DNA from: Kiritimatiellia bacterium
GTDB lineage: Bacteria > Verrucomicrobiota > Kiritimatiellia > SLAD01
Length of the DNA: 7,986 nt
NCBI GenBank assembly: GCA_007126995.1
Contig: SLAD01000417.1
Span: forward strand, 1 to 7,986
Direction of reading: 5' to 3'
Part shown: one piece after another, positions 1 through 6,970 of the stretch
Layout of the letters: every line of letters begins with the position of its first letter
How positions within the stretch are numbered: the first letter of the stretch is position 1
Notes under the pieces: model-generated
Seen by the model: only the letters and a program-made list of their open reading frames with translations
Databases searched by the model: none
Told to the model about the DNA's origin: nothing
Made by a program: the position numbers and the translations under genes

Positions 1-1374
1 GAGAATCGTATCTTCAGTATCTTCCGCGATCGTGCGCTGGACATGCGGGTCTGGGGGCACACCAAGACATTCCCGACACTGAACGGCCCCGCCGCCTTCT
101 ATTCGGCGGCGATGCGGAACAAAGCATTCCTGATCGGCACCGCCGACCATGCCTCATTACGTTACGGCACGACCGAAGCTATTCGCTGGGCCGACGACCT
201 GCCCTTCTCCGCTCAACTGGCGGCGCTCGGCCCGCGTTATAATCGCATGCTGTTTCTGGACGACCATCACACCCTGCATTCTTTCGATTTGCATGACCCA
301 CATCCACAGGCCGGCTGGCGCACGTACTTTGGACGGATTCAATATGAGGGACAGGCGGAGGCGACCTTTGCGTGGCAATCCACCGGAGGCCGCGACGATT
401 TCGAGCGTAAGCTGTCCTTGGTGCCGCTGATTATCGGCACCTTGAAGGGCACCATCTATGCGATGATTTTTGCGCTGCCGATTGCCTTGCTGGCGGCCAT
501 CTACACCTCCCAGTTCTTGCAGCCATCGATTAAGAAATACGTGAAGCCCACCATGGAAATCATGGCGTCACTGCCGTCCGTGGTACTAGGCTTTCTGGCC
601 GCGCTCTGGCTGGCGCCGATTGTCAGCAATGCCGTACCTTCGGTGATCTTTGCCGTCATCGCCGTGCTCATCAGCGCTTACGGTTTCGGCCTACTGTGGG
701 GCAACTTGCCACAGCGCATTCGCTTGCGCCTGCGGCCCGGGTACGAGTTCCTGGCCTTTGTGCCGATCATGTTCTTGGCGGCGGCATTGGGCTGGGCGCT
801 GGGACCGGTCGTGGAAAAACTCTTCTTCGTCGTCACCGAACCCACCACCGGCTTGCAGGTGGCAGATTTTCGGCTCTGGTTCCCGACGGTCACTGGACTG
901 GGCTTCGAACAGCGCAATGCATTTGTGGTCGGCTTTGTGATGGGCTTTGCGGTTATCCCAATCATCTTCACCATCACCGAGGACGCGTTGTCGAATGTGC
1001 CGGAATCGTTCCGGTCGGGGTCGCTGGCCTTGGGCGCCAGCCGTTGGCAAACCGCGATGCGGATTGTGCTACCGACCGCTTCCGCCGGCATTTTTTCCGC
1101 CATCATGATTGGCTTGGGCCGCGCGGTCGGCGAAACGATGATCGTGGTGATGGCCACCGGCAACACGCCGGTGACCGAACTGAATCCTTTTACGGGCATG
1201 CGCACCTTGTCGGCGAACATCGCGGTGGAGCTGCCCGAGGCGCCTTACTTGGGGACGCTTTATCGTACCCTCTTCCTGGGAGCGATGGTGCTGTTTCTGA
1301 TGACCTTTATCGTGAATACCGTGGCCGAAATCATGCGCCAACGCTTGCGGGAGAAATACAAGGCAGTGGAATGA
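1..1374 (+). CDS. pstC: Phosphate ABC transporter permease PstC, long form (5' end missing)
   Basis: One of the two inner-membrane permeases of the PstSCAB high-affinity phosphate importer. The frame is open to base 1, so the gene starts outside the window; 457 residues are visible. The first ~130 belong to an extra non-membrane domain ending in FGRIQYEG and WQSTGGRDDFE, as in the ~700-residue PstC of Pseudomonas-type bacteria. The permease core follows from about residue 138 (first helix LIIGTLKGTIYAMIFALPIA), with PTMEIMASLPSVVLGF typical of PstC. The cytoplasmic EAA loop that contacts PstB is at about residues 327-351 (EDALSNVPESFRSGSLALGA), followed by GRAVGETM. An additional segment with RIRLRLRPGYEF (bases ~682-897) interrupts the core, also a feature of the long family. 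The first in-frame ATG, at 43, is internal to the domain and not the true start. pstA follows after 40 bases. Family assignment is firm; the N-terminus is unseen. Confidence 0.95.
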   Translation, partial: ENRIFSIFRDRALDMRVWGHTKTFPTLNGPAAFYSAAMRNKAFLIGTADHASLRYGTTEAIRWADDLPFSAQLAALGPRYNRMLFLDDHHTLHSFDLHDPHPQAGWRTYFGRIQYEGQAEATFAWQSTGGRDDFERKLSLVPLIIGTLKGTIYAMIFALPIALLAAIYTSQFLQPSIKKYVKPTMEIMASLPSVVLGFLAALWLAPIVSNAVPSVIFAVIAVLISAYGFGLLWGNLPQRIRLRLRPGYEFLAFVPIMFLAAALGWALGPVVEKLFFVVTEPTTGLQVADFRLWFPTVTGLGFEQRNAFVVGFVMGFAVIPIIFTITEDALSNVPESFRSGSLALGASRWQTAMRIVLPTASAGIFSAIMIGLGRAVGETMIVVMATGNTPVTELNPFTGMRTLSANIAVELPEAPYLGTLYRTLFLGAMVLFLMTFIVNTVAEIMRQRLREKYKAVE

Positions 1375-1414
1375 GAGCTGAATCATCCGGCTATTGCTTA
1401 CGGAATCCTTAATC

Positions 1415-3109
1415 ATGAACGAGCAACGAACCTTCGAACCCGTGAAACCAGCAGGCGAACCCCTTGTCTGGGTCACCGCGATGGGATTGGCGATCGGCCT
1501 GACGATGATCGCTGGGCTGATGACGTTGATTCTCTACAACGGCATTGGCGTCTTCTGGCCCAAACGGGTTGCCTTGGTGGAGTTCGATGAAGCGGGTGCC
1601 ACTCGCTTCCAGGGCGGCTTACATGTAATGGGTATCGTGACCATTGAACAGGATCGCGATCTTCGCGATTTGACGCCCGAGCAATTGCAGAGCGAGAACC
1701 CGGATGATCGACGTGAAAAACAACTCTTTATGGGGAACCGGGACGCGTTCGGACAAGCATTCGCCTTCTTTAACGTCGGAGACATTGTACAGATCACCTA
1801 TCCACCGAACGTCATCCGCGCCGAGCGCGTCGAATGGGGTGACGCCATATTCATTCCCGTCCGTTTGGAGGATGCTGACGGCGAAACGATTGCGGCGGAC
1901 GATCCCGAATTTGATCGTGTCCTGCGCCAACGCGTGCGCGAAGCAGCGACTCGCCGAGCCGACATCAATCGCATCGAGCGCCACCAGATCGGCCGGATCA
2001 ATTTACAGATGCGCGAGTTGGAGTTGGAGGAACGATTCTATCTGCGTATCGAGGAGCGGACCGCCGCAGAAGAGGCGGCGCTTCGGAATATTCGCCAGCG
2101 CATAGCAGAACTCAATGCACATTATGAACCGCTGGCCATGGAGGCCAACGCTTTGCGACAACAGCAGCGGCAACATACCCTCGTGTATGAAGTGGTGACC
2201 GGTGCCGAGCGACGGTTGGCGGTGGGCGACATCATCGGCTATCACTATCCCAACCGCTTAACCTTGGGCGGGCGCACACGCTTGTTCTTCGCGCATATCG
2301 GATCGTTCTTGAGCGGCTACCCACGCGAGGCCAACACCGAAGGCGGCATCTTCCCCGCCATCTTCGGCACCTTCGTGATGACGCTGATCATGAGCATCGC
2401 CGTGATGCCCTTCGGTGTCATGGCGGCGATCTATTTGCGCGAGTACGCCAAGCAGGGCCCGTTTGTCCGCTCGGTCCGCATTGCCATCAACAACTTGGCC
2501 GGCGTGCCTTCGATTGTGTTCGGCATCTTCGGGCTCGGCTTCTTTGTCTACTTCGTTGGCGGCAGTATCGATCAACTCTTCTTTAGTCGGGCCTTGCCGA
2601 CGCCGACCTTCGGCACGGGCGGCATTCTTTGGGCGGCGTTGACGCTGGCGCTGATGACCGTGCCGGTGGTGATCGTGGCCACGGAGGAAGCCTTAGCGGC
2701 GGTTTCCCGCGGTGTGCGGGAAGGGTCACTGGCCTGCGGGGCATCCAAATGGCAAACAATTCAACACCTGGTGTTGCCGGCAGCAGCGCCGGGCATCTTG
2801 ACCGGCTTGGTGCTGGCGATGGCGCGCGGCGCGGGCGAGGTAGCGCCGCTGATGCTGGTGGGTGTGGTGGCGCTGGCGCCTAATCTGCCGATTGATAGCC
2901 TGTTCCCGTTCATCCACTTGGAACGCAAGTTCATGCATCTCGGTTTTCATATTTACGACTTGGGCTTCCAATCGCCGGACTCGGAGGCGGCCAAGCCGAT
3001 GGTGTTTGCAACCACGCTGGTTTTGATTCTGCTCGTCGTGGTCCTGAATTTGACCGCCATCCTGGTGCGGAATCATCTCCGCAAGAAATACGCCGCCGGG
3101 ACATTCTAG
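1415..3109 (+). CDS. pstA: Phosphate ABC transporter permease PstA, long form
   Basis: Second inner-membrane permease of the phosphate importer, pairing with PstC and driven by PstB. At 564 residues it is about twice the classical ~290-residue PstA. A first membrane helix spans roughly residues 20-42. Residues ~50-305 form a charged non-membrane domain that includes a Glu/Arg/Gln-rich, probably coiled-coil stretch at ~165-255. The permease core begins near residue 315 (GIFPAIFGTFVMTLIMSIAV) and carries the PstA-typical NNLAGVPSIVFGIFGLGFF, the EAA loop at 424-455 (EEALAAVSRGVREGSLACGA) and ARGAGEVAPLM. The N-terminal part resembles the DUF3333-type extension of proteobacterial long PstA; this is from memory, not a search. 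The start chosen is ATG 1415; an in-frame TTG at 1394 would add seven residues, and neither has a strong ribosome-binding site. pstB begins 19 bases after the stop. Confidence 0.95.
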   Translation: MNEQRTFEPVKPAGEPLVWVTAMGLAIGLTMIAGLMTLILYNGIGVFWPKRVALVEFDEAGATRFQGGLHVMGIVTIEQDRDLRDLTPEQLQSENPDDRREKQLFMGNRDAFGQAFAFFNVGDIVQITYPPNVIRAERVEWGDAIFIPVRLEDADGETIAADDPEFDRVLRQRVREAATRRADINRIERHQIGRINLQMRELELEERFYLRIEERTAAEEAALRNIRQRIAELNAHYEPLAMEANALRQQQRQHTLVYEVVTGAERRLAVGDIIGYHYPNRLTLGGRTRLFFAHIGSFLSGYPREANTEGGIFPAIFGTFVMTLIMSIAVMPFGVMAAIYLREYAKQGPFVRSVRIAINNLAGVPSIVFGIFGLGFFVYFVGGSIDQLFFSRALPTPTFGTGGILWAALTLALMTVPVVIVATEEALAAVSRGVREGSLACGASKWQTIQHLVLPAAAPGILTGLVLAMARGAGEVAPLMLVGVVALAPNLPIDSLFPFIHLERKFMHLGFHIYDLGFQSPDSEAAKPMVFATTLVLILLVVVLNLTAILVRNHLRKKYAAGTF

Positions 3110-3113
3110 GTTT

Positions 3114-3120
3114 GAAGGAG
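3114..3120 (+). promoter_or_regulatory. Ribosome-binding site of pstB
   Basis: GAAGGAG, eight bases before ATG 3129. It lies in the short pstA-pstB gap and fixes the pstB start, which matters because PstB here has an unusual N-terminal extension. Confidence 0.75.
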
Positions 3121-3128
3121 ATACGGAT

Positions 3129-3986
3129 ATGAACGCAGTACTTGAATCAGACACCAAGAACGGATCCTCCACGCGCCAGCGACGCCCCGAGGTTAGTAGC
3201 CGCTCCGGTTCGGAATCCGCTGAGGCCGTGAACGCCAGCCATATCAGCATTCAAAACTATGGCTTCTTCTACGGCCCGACGCAGGTGCTGTTCGACCTCA
3301 ACATGGATATTCCCGAGCGCCGCGTCACCGCGATGATCGGTCCTTCCGGCTGCGGCAAGTCGACCCTGCTGCGCAACATCAACCGGATGAATGACCTGAT
3401 TCCCGGCATTCGCCACAGCGGCGACATCCTGATTGAAGGTATGAGCATTTACGACCCGTATCTCGAGGTGATCTCACTGCGCAAGCGCATCGGCATGGTG
3501 TTCCAAAAGTCCAATCCGTTCCCGAAATCGATTTACGAGAATATTGTGTACAGCCTGCGCGTGGCGGGACGGAACAAGAAATCGGAACTGGACGAGACGG
3601 TGGAGAGTTCGTTGAAGGCGGCGGCGCTATGGGATGAAGTGAAGGACCGGCTGCACGAAAGCGCGTTCAGCTTGTCCGGCGGCCAGATGCAGCGACTCTG
3701 TATTGCGCGGGCCATTGCCAATCGCCCGGAGATTCTGTTGATGGATGAGCCCTGCTCCGCGCTCGACCCGATTGCCACCGGCAAGATCGAGGATTTGATC
3801 GAAGAGCTGAAAAAGGAGTATACGATCATCATCGTGACCCACAACATGCAGCAAGCGGCACGCGTATCGGATCGCACCGCCTTTCTGTATATGGGTAAAT
3901 TAATCGAATACGCAGATACCGAGACCATCTTCATGAACCCGCGCGAACAACAAACTGAAGCATACGTATCCGGAAAGTTTGGCTGA
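3129..3986 (+). CDS. pstB: Phosphate ABC transporter ATP-binding protein PstB
   Basis: Cytoplasmic ATPase that powers phosphate import through PstC/PstA. All nucleotide-binding motifs are intact: Walker A GPSGCGKST (residues 71-79), Q-loop VFQKSNPFPKS (Gln126), signature LSGGQ (182-186), Walker B EILLMDEP (201-208) and the switch His238 in VTHNM. SNPFPKSIYENI, LLRNINRMNDL and the C-terminal NPREQQTEAYVSGKFG are characteristic of PstB rather than other ABC ATPases. At 285 residues it is longer than the usual ~250-260 because of a polar, Ser/Arg/Glu-rich leader of about 37 residues before the first strand (HISIQNYGFFYG). A good ribosome-binding site supports the start at 3129, so the leader is probably real. 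It is third in the pst operon, with phoU 33 bases downstream. Confidence 0.97.
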   Translation: MNAVLESDTKNGSSTRQRRPEVSSRSGSESAEAVNASHISIQNYGFFYGPTQVLFDLNMDIPERRVTAMIGPSGCGKSTLLRNINRMNDLIPGIRHSGDILIEGMSIYDPYLEVISLRKRIGMVFQKSNPFPKSIYENIVYSLRVAGRNKKSELDETVESSLKAAALWDEVKDRLHESAFSLSGGQMQRLCIARAIANRPEILLMDEPCSALDPIATGKIEDLIEELKKEYTIIIVTHNMQQAARVSDRTAFLYMGKLIEYADTETIFMNPREQQTEAYVSGKFG

Positions 3987-4010
3987 GCAATCGACACGAT
4001 ACGAATCAAC

Positions 4011-4015
4011 GAGGG
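4011..4015 (+). promoter_or_regulatory. Ribosome-binding site of phoU
   Basis: GAGGG, four bases before ATG 4020, in the 33-base pstB-phoU gap. It supports the chosen phoU start; no hairpin or promoter is apparent in the gap. Confidence 0.55.
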
Positions 4016-4019
4016 ATAG

Positions 4020-4697
4020 ATGACCATACATTACAGAAACGAAGTAAACGCCCTGAAAGAGAAACTCGTGGCCTTGAGCGGCCAGGTAGAGGATCAGCTC
4101 CAACGCGCGGTTGAATCGGTTCGTCATCGCGATGTCAAGATCGCCACCTCCGTGTTGGACAGCGACCACACGATCGACTTGGCCGAGGTCCACCTAGAGG
4201 AGGAATGCCTCAAGATCCTGGCGCTGCATCAGCCCGTTGCGCACGATCTTCGATTCATCGTCGCCGTGCTCAAGATCAACAATGACTTGGAGCGGATTGG
4301 TGATTTGGCCGTGAATATTGCCGAGCGCGCCATCTTTCTGGCCGGCCAGGTCATGCCGGGCACAGATTACGATTTTTCCGTCATGGCCGCAAAGACCTTG
4401 AACATGCTGAGAGAGAGCCTGGACGCCCTGCTGCGCGAAGACATGGAGATCGCGGCAAGGGTCCGTGAATCCGACAATGAAGTGGATGAAGATCACCGCA
4501 ACATGTACCAGCAGATCAAGAAGAGTATTCGCGAATCACCCGAACACGTGGACCCGCTGATCAACCTACTGTCCATCTCGCGGAATCTGGAACGGATCGC
4601 GGATCACGCCACCAACATCGCCGAGGATGTCATCTATCTGTACACAGGCGAGATCGTGCGCCATCGCTTTGCGTCAGGCCAGATTAGCGACCAGTGA
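4020..4697 (+). CDS. phoU: Phosphate transport/signalling regulator PhoU
   Basis: PhoU is a peripheral cytoplasmic protein that damps phosphate-starvation signalling, in known systems by linking the Pst transporter to the PhoR kinase, and restrains phosphate uptake. The 225-residue length is typical. The sequence shows the two tandem three-helix PhoU repeats. Repeat 1 ends with LRFIVAVLKINNDLERIGD and AVNIAERA (residues ~77-104). Repeat 2 ends with INLLSISRNLERIADHATNI and AEDVIYLYTGE (~181-211). The paired ERIGD/ERIAD plus N-I motifs supply the conserved acidic metal-binding residues of the family. It is last in the pst operon, the standard position. The stop codon at 4695-4697 lies 11 bases from the stop codon of the convergent minus-strand gene, with no terminator visible between them. 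Confidence 0.96.
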   Translation: MTIHYRNEVNALKEKLVALSGQVEDQLQRAVESVRHRDVKIATSVLDSDHTIDLAEVHLEEECLKILALHQPVAHDLRFIVAVLKINNDLERIGDLAVNIAERAIFLAGQVMPGTDYDFSVMAAKTLNMLRESLDALLREDMEIAARVRESDNEVDEDHRNMYQQIKKSIRESPEHVDPLINLLSISRNLERIADHATNIAEDVIYLYTGEIVRHRFASGQISDQ

Positions 4698-4708
4698 TGC
4701 CGAATAAT
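4698..4708. other. Convergent junction of the pst-phoU operon and the minus-strand exported-protein genes
   Basis: Only 11 bases separate the two stop codons. The bases here contain no stem-loop or T-run, so transcription from either side probably continues into the opposite gene, or ends by a mechanism not visible in the sequence (for example Rho). Confidence 0.7.
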
Positions 4709-5908
4709 TCAGTAGCGCAGCCAGTACGACAAGGCGCGAAGCGAGTTGGTGGCACACAAGGTGAGATGCTGGCCCTCCCCGGGCGCGACGAAGCCCGGAG
4801 ACTTGACCTGATAGGTATCTTCGTCTTTTCCAAAGATCAAGGCCACATCTCCACTCGCCGCGGTCAGGAGTGTGGCGCCCGCGGGCGGTTTTCCGCTGTC
4901 ATCGTATTTGAGCCAGGTCAATGTGAAGAAGTTGCTGCGTTCAATGCCATGCAGCACCACAAACCCGCCCAGCGCCGCCCATTCCCCTGCGAGTTCCAGC
5001 GAGAAGGGCAGCGAGTGAGGCATCAGCAGGTTGGTCTGCGCTCCCCCCATAACGAGTCCGGACGCGCGAACGGGACGGAAACTCGCCGCATGAAAACCAT
5101 CCACGGTTTCGGCGTTTCGATAGTAGGAGCCGTGCTGCCCATCAAGCAGATCGGCATCCAATCCGGACCCATGGCCGTCGTCGATCTTATCGGCCGTCAC
5201 CGAGCCGTCTTGAATGGCCCCGCCCTGCAACTCCGTCAGGCCGGACCCGTCACCGACAAAGGTGCCCGCCGAGACGGCACCGTCAATCAACAGGTCTGTG
5301 GCGGTAATCGATCCCGAGACATCCAGGTCGACATTCAGCGCCGCACCTCCAATTACGTCAACCCACGTTTTGAACATCATGTCCTTTGCGGGATCCACGC
5401 TGGATCTTCCGCCGGGATACGTATTCCCGATGCTCAAGCCGAAATTAAGAAGGAAGATGCCCGCACGCTCCAACTTCATGGTCAAGACCTCACCGGCATC
5501 AACCAAAACCGTTTCATCTATTTCGACCGATTGCCAGTATTGCGTGAAGATTACATGCCGCGTCCAGAACGCTGCATTTGTTGCCGCCGCCCCGCGATGA
5601 AGCGTGAGTTGGGCTTCGCCGTTACCCCAATGATAATTATGCCATACGGTCACTTCAGCCAGCCGCCCGGACCGGCCTACCGTCAGCGTTTGCCACACAG
5701 AATCATGAAGCCATCTATCTTCATGATGACTAGTCTGTTGCTGATCGAGCACGGGATGGGCACTGTCCGGGCGTACTTCCAGCACCGTATCAGCCGCCGC
5801 GCTTATGACGCGGAATGCGCCCGCGTCCTCCAACCTGACTTCCACATCGCCAGCCCGGCAGACCAATGCCATCAACAGAATGCCTCCAAACAGAATCATG
5901 GTTTTCAT
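4709..5908 (-). CDS. Exported protein with beta-sandwich-like domain and tail-fibre-like repeats, function unknown
   Basis: A 399-residue protein not assignable to a named function. It begins with a type I-like signal peptide (MKTMILFGGILLMALVCRAG, cleavage near residues 19-20); the one Cys has Val before it, so a lipoprotein is unlikely. Residues ~70-183 alternate short hydrophobic strands and end in GNTYPGG...DMMFKTWV, the pattern of a beta-sandwich domain seen in secreted proteins (inferred). Residues ~190-230 (DVSGSITATDLLIDG, TFVGDGSGLTELQGG) and the repeat pair LDADLLDGQHGSYY / AETVDGFHAASF (~250-277) resemble phage tail-fibre and trimeric surface-fibre stalk motifs. The C-terminal ~120 residues have no match I recognise; they end in YWLRY with no sorting motif or membrane anchor. 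The start is ATG 5908, not the in-frame ATG at 5983, because of the signal peptide, a good ribosome-binding site and the four-base overlap with the upstream gene. It is likely an extracellular or surface protein. Confidence 0.82.
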   Translation of the reverse strand: MKTMILFGGILLMALVCRAGDVEVRLEDAGAFRVISAAADTVLEVRPDSAHPVLDQQQTSHHEDRWLHDSVWQTLTVGRSGRLAEVTVWHNYHWGNGEAQLTLHRGAAATNAAFWTRHVIFTQYWQSVEIDETVLVDAGEVLTMKLERAGIFLLNFGLSIGNTYPGGRSSVDPAKDMMFKTWVDVIGGAALNVDLDVSGSITATDLLIDGAVSAGTFVGDGSGLTELQGGAIQDGSVTADKIDDGHGSGLDADLLDGQHGSYYRNAETVDGFHAASFRPVRASGLVMGGAQTNLLMPHSLPFSLELAGEWAALGGFVVLHGIERSNFFTLTWLKYDDSGKPPAGATLLTAASGDVALIFGKDEDTYQVKSPGFVAPGEGQHLTLCATNSLRALSYWLRY

Positions 5909-6792
5909 GGTGGATGCTCCTCTACTGCTATGCTGTAAAACATGACGGGCGGTGAGGGGGTTGCGATATTGGTCCACACGCACGAGGGCTCGCTATAGAC
6001 CGAAACCACACCGGCCGTCGACCAGGAAGATTGCAGCAGGTTCGAAGCAGCCAGGATCGAGTAGCGACGTCCTGATGCGGTGCGCCAGCCGACGACATCC
6101 GCACCGTCCGCGTCCCGGTGCAGGGAAATCAGTTCGAGCACACACAACGGATCGAGTGGATGGGTGTTCGCCCAGTATTCAGAAAAATTATCTGATCCAT
6201 CCGCATCGGGATCGTCGTGGGGCAGCGCTGCGGTCCGGCCACCGAAATAGGTCAGTTCCCACCAGTCGGGCAAGCCATCCCCATCGGAGTCGCCACGCAG
6301 GTGGGTGACGGCAAGGTCCACCGAGCCCGTCGTTTCCAATCGCCAGATCCATGCGTCGGATGAATAGAAGTGACCGAAGTCGCTGGCGGGATTACCGGAT
6401 GCGATGATGGCGCGTACGGGATAAGCGCCAACAACCGTCTCCATCACGATTTCGCACACGCCGGTGATCGCACCCGAGACCATCACCTGACTAAATGTAT
6501 CGTGGGAAGTCGCTTGGCATATAAAACGGGAGCCAGGCAAAAAACCCAGACTCCCAACGACGCGCTGCGTGCCGACATCGTCTGCGCCGGGCACACAAGC
6601 GCCTGCGATGACAAGATCGGCCTCAATGGTTCCGCTACCCGAGAGAACCGCATCGGCGGCGATGAAGACTGTCCCCGCAGACAGAGCGGCATCGTTATGT
6701 ACCGTCCCCCCTCCGACATAGACCGTTGCGGCCTGTACGGAAAACGTGCAGAAGACACCGCATAGCACCGCGCATGATCGATTGATCTTCAT
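5905..6792 (-). CDS. Exported protein with beta-rich N-terminus, Ca-binding-like Asp loops and a C-terminal module shared with its neighbour
   Basis: A 295-residue protein of unknown function. Its N-terminal signal peptide spans residues 1-~22 (MKINRSCAVLCGVF, ending SVQAA). Residues ~23-115 read like a short passenger-type beta-helix: TVHNDAALSAGTVFIAAD, VLSGSGTIEADLVIAG, VVGSLGFLPGSRF, as in proteins built from 'GSLTFxPGSxF' repeats. Residues 168-180 (DSDGDGLPDWWEL) followed by TYFGG, and ~194-205 (DPDADGSDNFSE), form two Asp-rich loops of the thrombospondin type 3/EF-hand kind, probably Ca-binding. This signature is common in secreted proteins of Verrucomicrobiota and relatives. The C-terminus (~233-290: GWRTASGRRYSILAASNLL, then W) is a module also present in the gene ending at 7250. 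There is no PEP-CTERM or membrane anchor. The stop overlaps the next gene's ATG as ATGA. The ribosome-binding site of this gene is weak (GTGAG close to the ATG). Confidence 0.82.
   Translation of the reverse strand: MKINRSCAVLCGVFCTFSVQAATVYVGGGTVHNDAALSAGTVFIAADAVLSGSGTIEADLVIAGACVPGADDVGTQRVVGSLGFLPGSRFICQATSHDTFSQVMVSGAITGVCEIVMETVVGAYPVRAIIASGNPASDFGHFYSSDAWIWRLETTGSVDLAVTHLRGDSDGDGLPDWWELTYFGGRTAALPHDDPDADGSDNFSEYWANTHPLDPLCVLELISLHRDADGADVVGWRTASGRRYSILAASNLLQSSWSTAGVVSVYSEPSCVWTNIATPSPPVMFYSIAVEEHPP
5917..5923 (-). promoter_or_regulatory. Ribosome-binding site embedded in the upstream coding region
   Basis: On the minus strand this reads AGAGGAG, eight bases before ATG 5908. It lies inside the last codons of the 295-residue exported-protein gene and decides the start of the downstream gene, giving a translationally coupled pair. 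Confidence 0.7.
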
Positions 6793-6970
6793 TTCTCACG
6801 CCCTTGGCGGAGACTATCTTCTCTATAACCCAGACTACGCCGCTGACGAAAAACAATCAATGGGGGTTCATCTTTTCAGCAATATGCGCATAAGAGTATA
6901 GGAAGAGGCGAATCAGACGTTGGTCGTCCCCAGCACTGCGATCTATTCAAGTCCGCATCACCCTCTTGAC
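6793..6970. other. 178-base gene-free stretch upstream of the exported-protein pair
   Basis: The largest non-coding gap in the window and more AT-rich than its surroundings. It separates the small membrane-protein gene from the 295-residue exported-protein gene, both on the minus strand. No ORF with a plausible ribosome-binding site, no tRNA-like structure and no GC hairpin with T-run were found. It holds a perfect 10-base palindrome, TATGCGCATA, at 6883-6892, and a possible -10 box next to it. It most likely carries the promoter and leader of the exported-protein pair. Confidence 0.5.
6895..6900 (-). promoter_or_regulatory. Possible -10 box for the exported-protein pair
   Basis: The minus strand reads TATACT, a five-of-six match to TATAAT, about 100 bases before ATG 6792. 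The -35 region 16-18 bases further upstream (CCAACG or nearby) does not resemble TTGACA, so the call is weak. The palindrome TATGCGCATA lies three to twelve bases downstream, where the transcript would start, and could be an operator. Confidence 0.22.

Noticed and set aside
678..1220. A 180-codon minus-strand open frame inside pstC.
   Set aside because: pstC in this region is an unambiguous permease; the antisense product shows no family features and is a GC-driven shadow.
2726..3250. A 174-codon minus-strand open frame spanning the pstA-pstB junction.
   Set aside because: It covers the end of pstA, the pstB ribosome-binding site and the pstB start; its product is His/Gln/Arg-rich without recognisable features.
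4775..4801. Possible stem-loop (CCGGGC ... GCCCGG) near the convergent junction as a terminator.
   Set aside because: The six-base stem lies inside the coding region of the minus-strand exported protein, about 70 bases before its stop, with a mismatch further out and no T-run on either strand.
4694..5938. A 414-codon open frame on the plus strand whose ATG overlaps the phoU stop, tempting as a fifth operon gene.
   Set aside because: It is antisense to a minus-strand gene with a signal peptide, a good ribosome-binding site and recognisable motifs. Its own product is rich in Arg, Gln, His and Pro with no domain or hydrophobic core, as expected from the complement of a GC-rich gene.
5906..5983. 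Longer start (ATG 5983) for the 399-residue exported protein, adding 25 residues.
   Set aside because: The extension would bury the signal peptide and overlap the upstream gene by 79 bases, whereas ATG 5908 has AGAGGAG at good spacing and gives a clean signal peptide at the N-terminus.
6903..6967. Inverted AAGAGG/CCTCTT pair flanking part of the 6793-6970 gap.
   Set aside because: Six bases with a loop of more than 50 bases is expected by chance and does not resemble a terminator or an attachment site.
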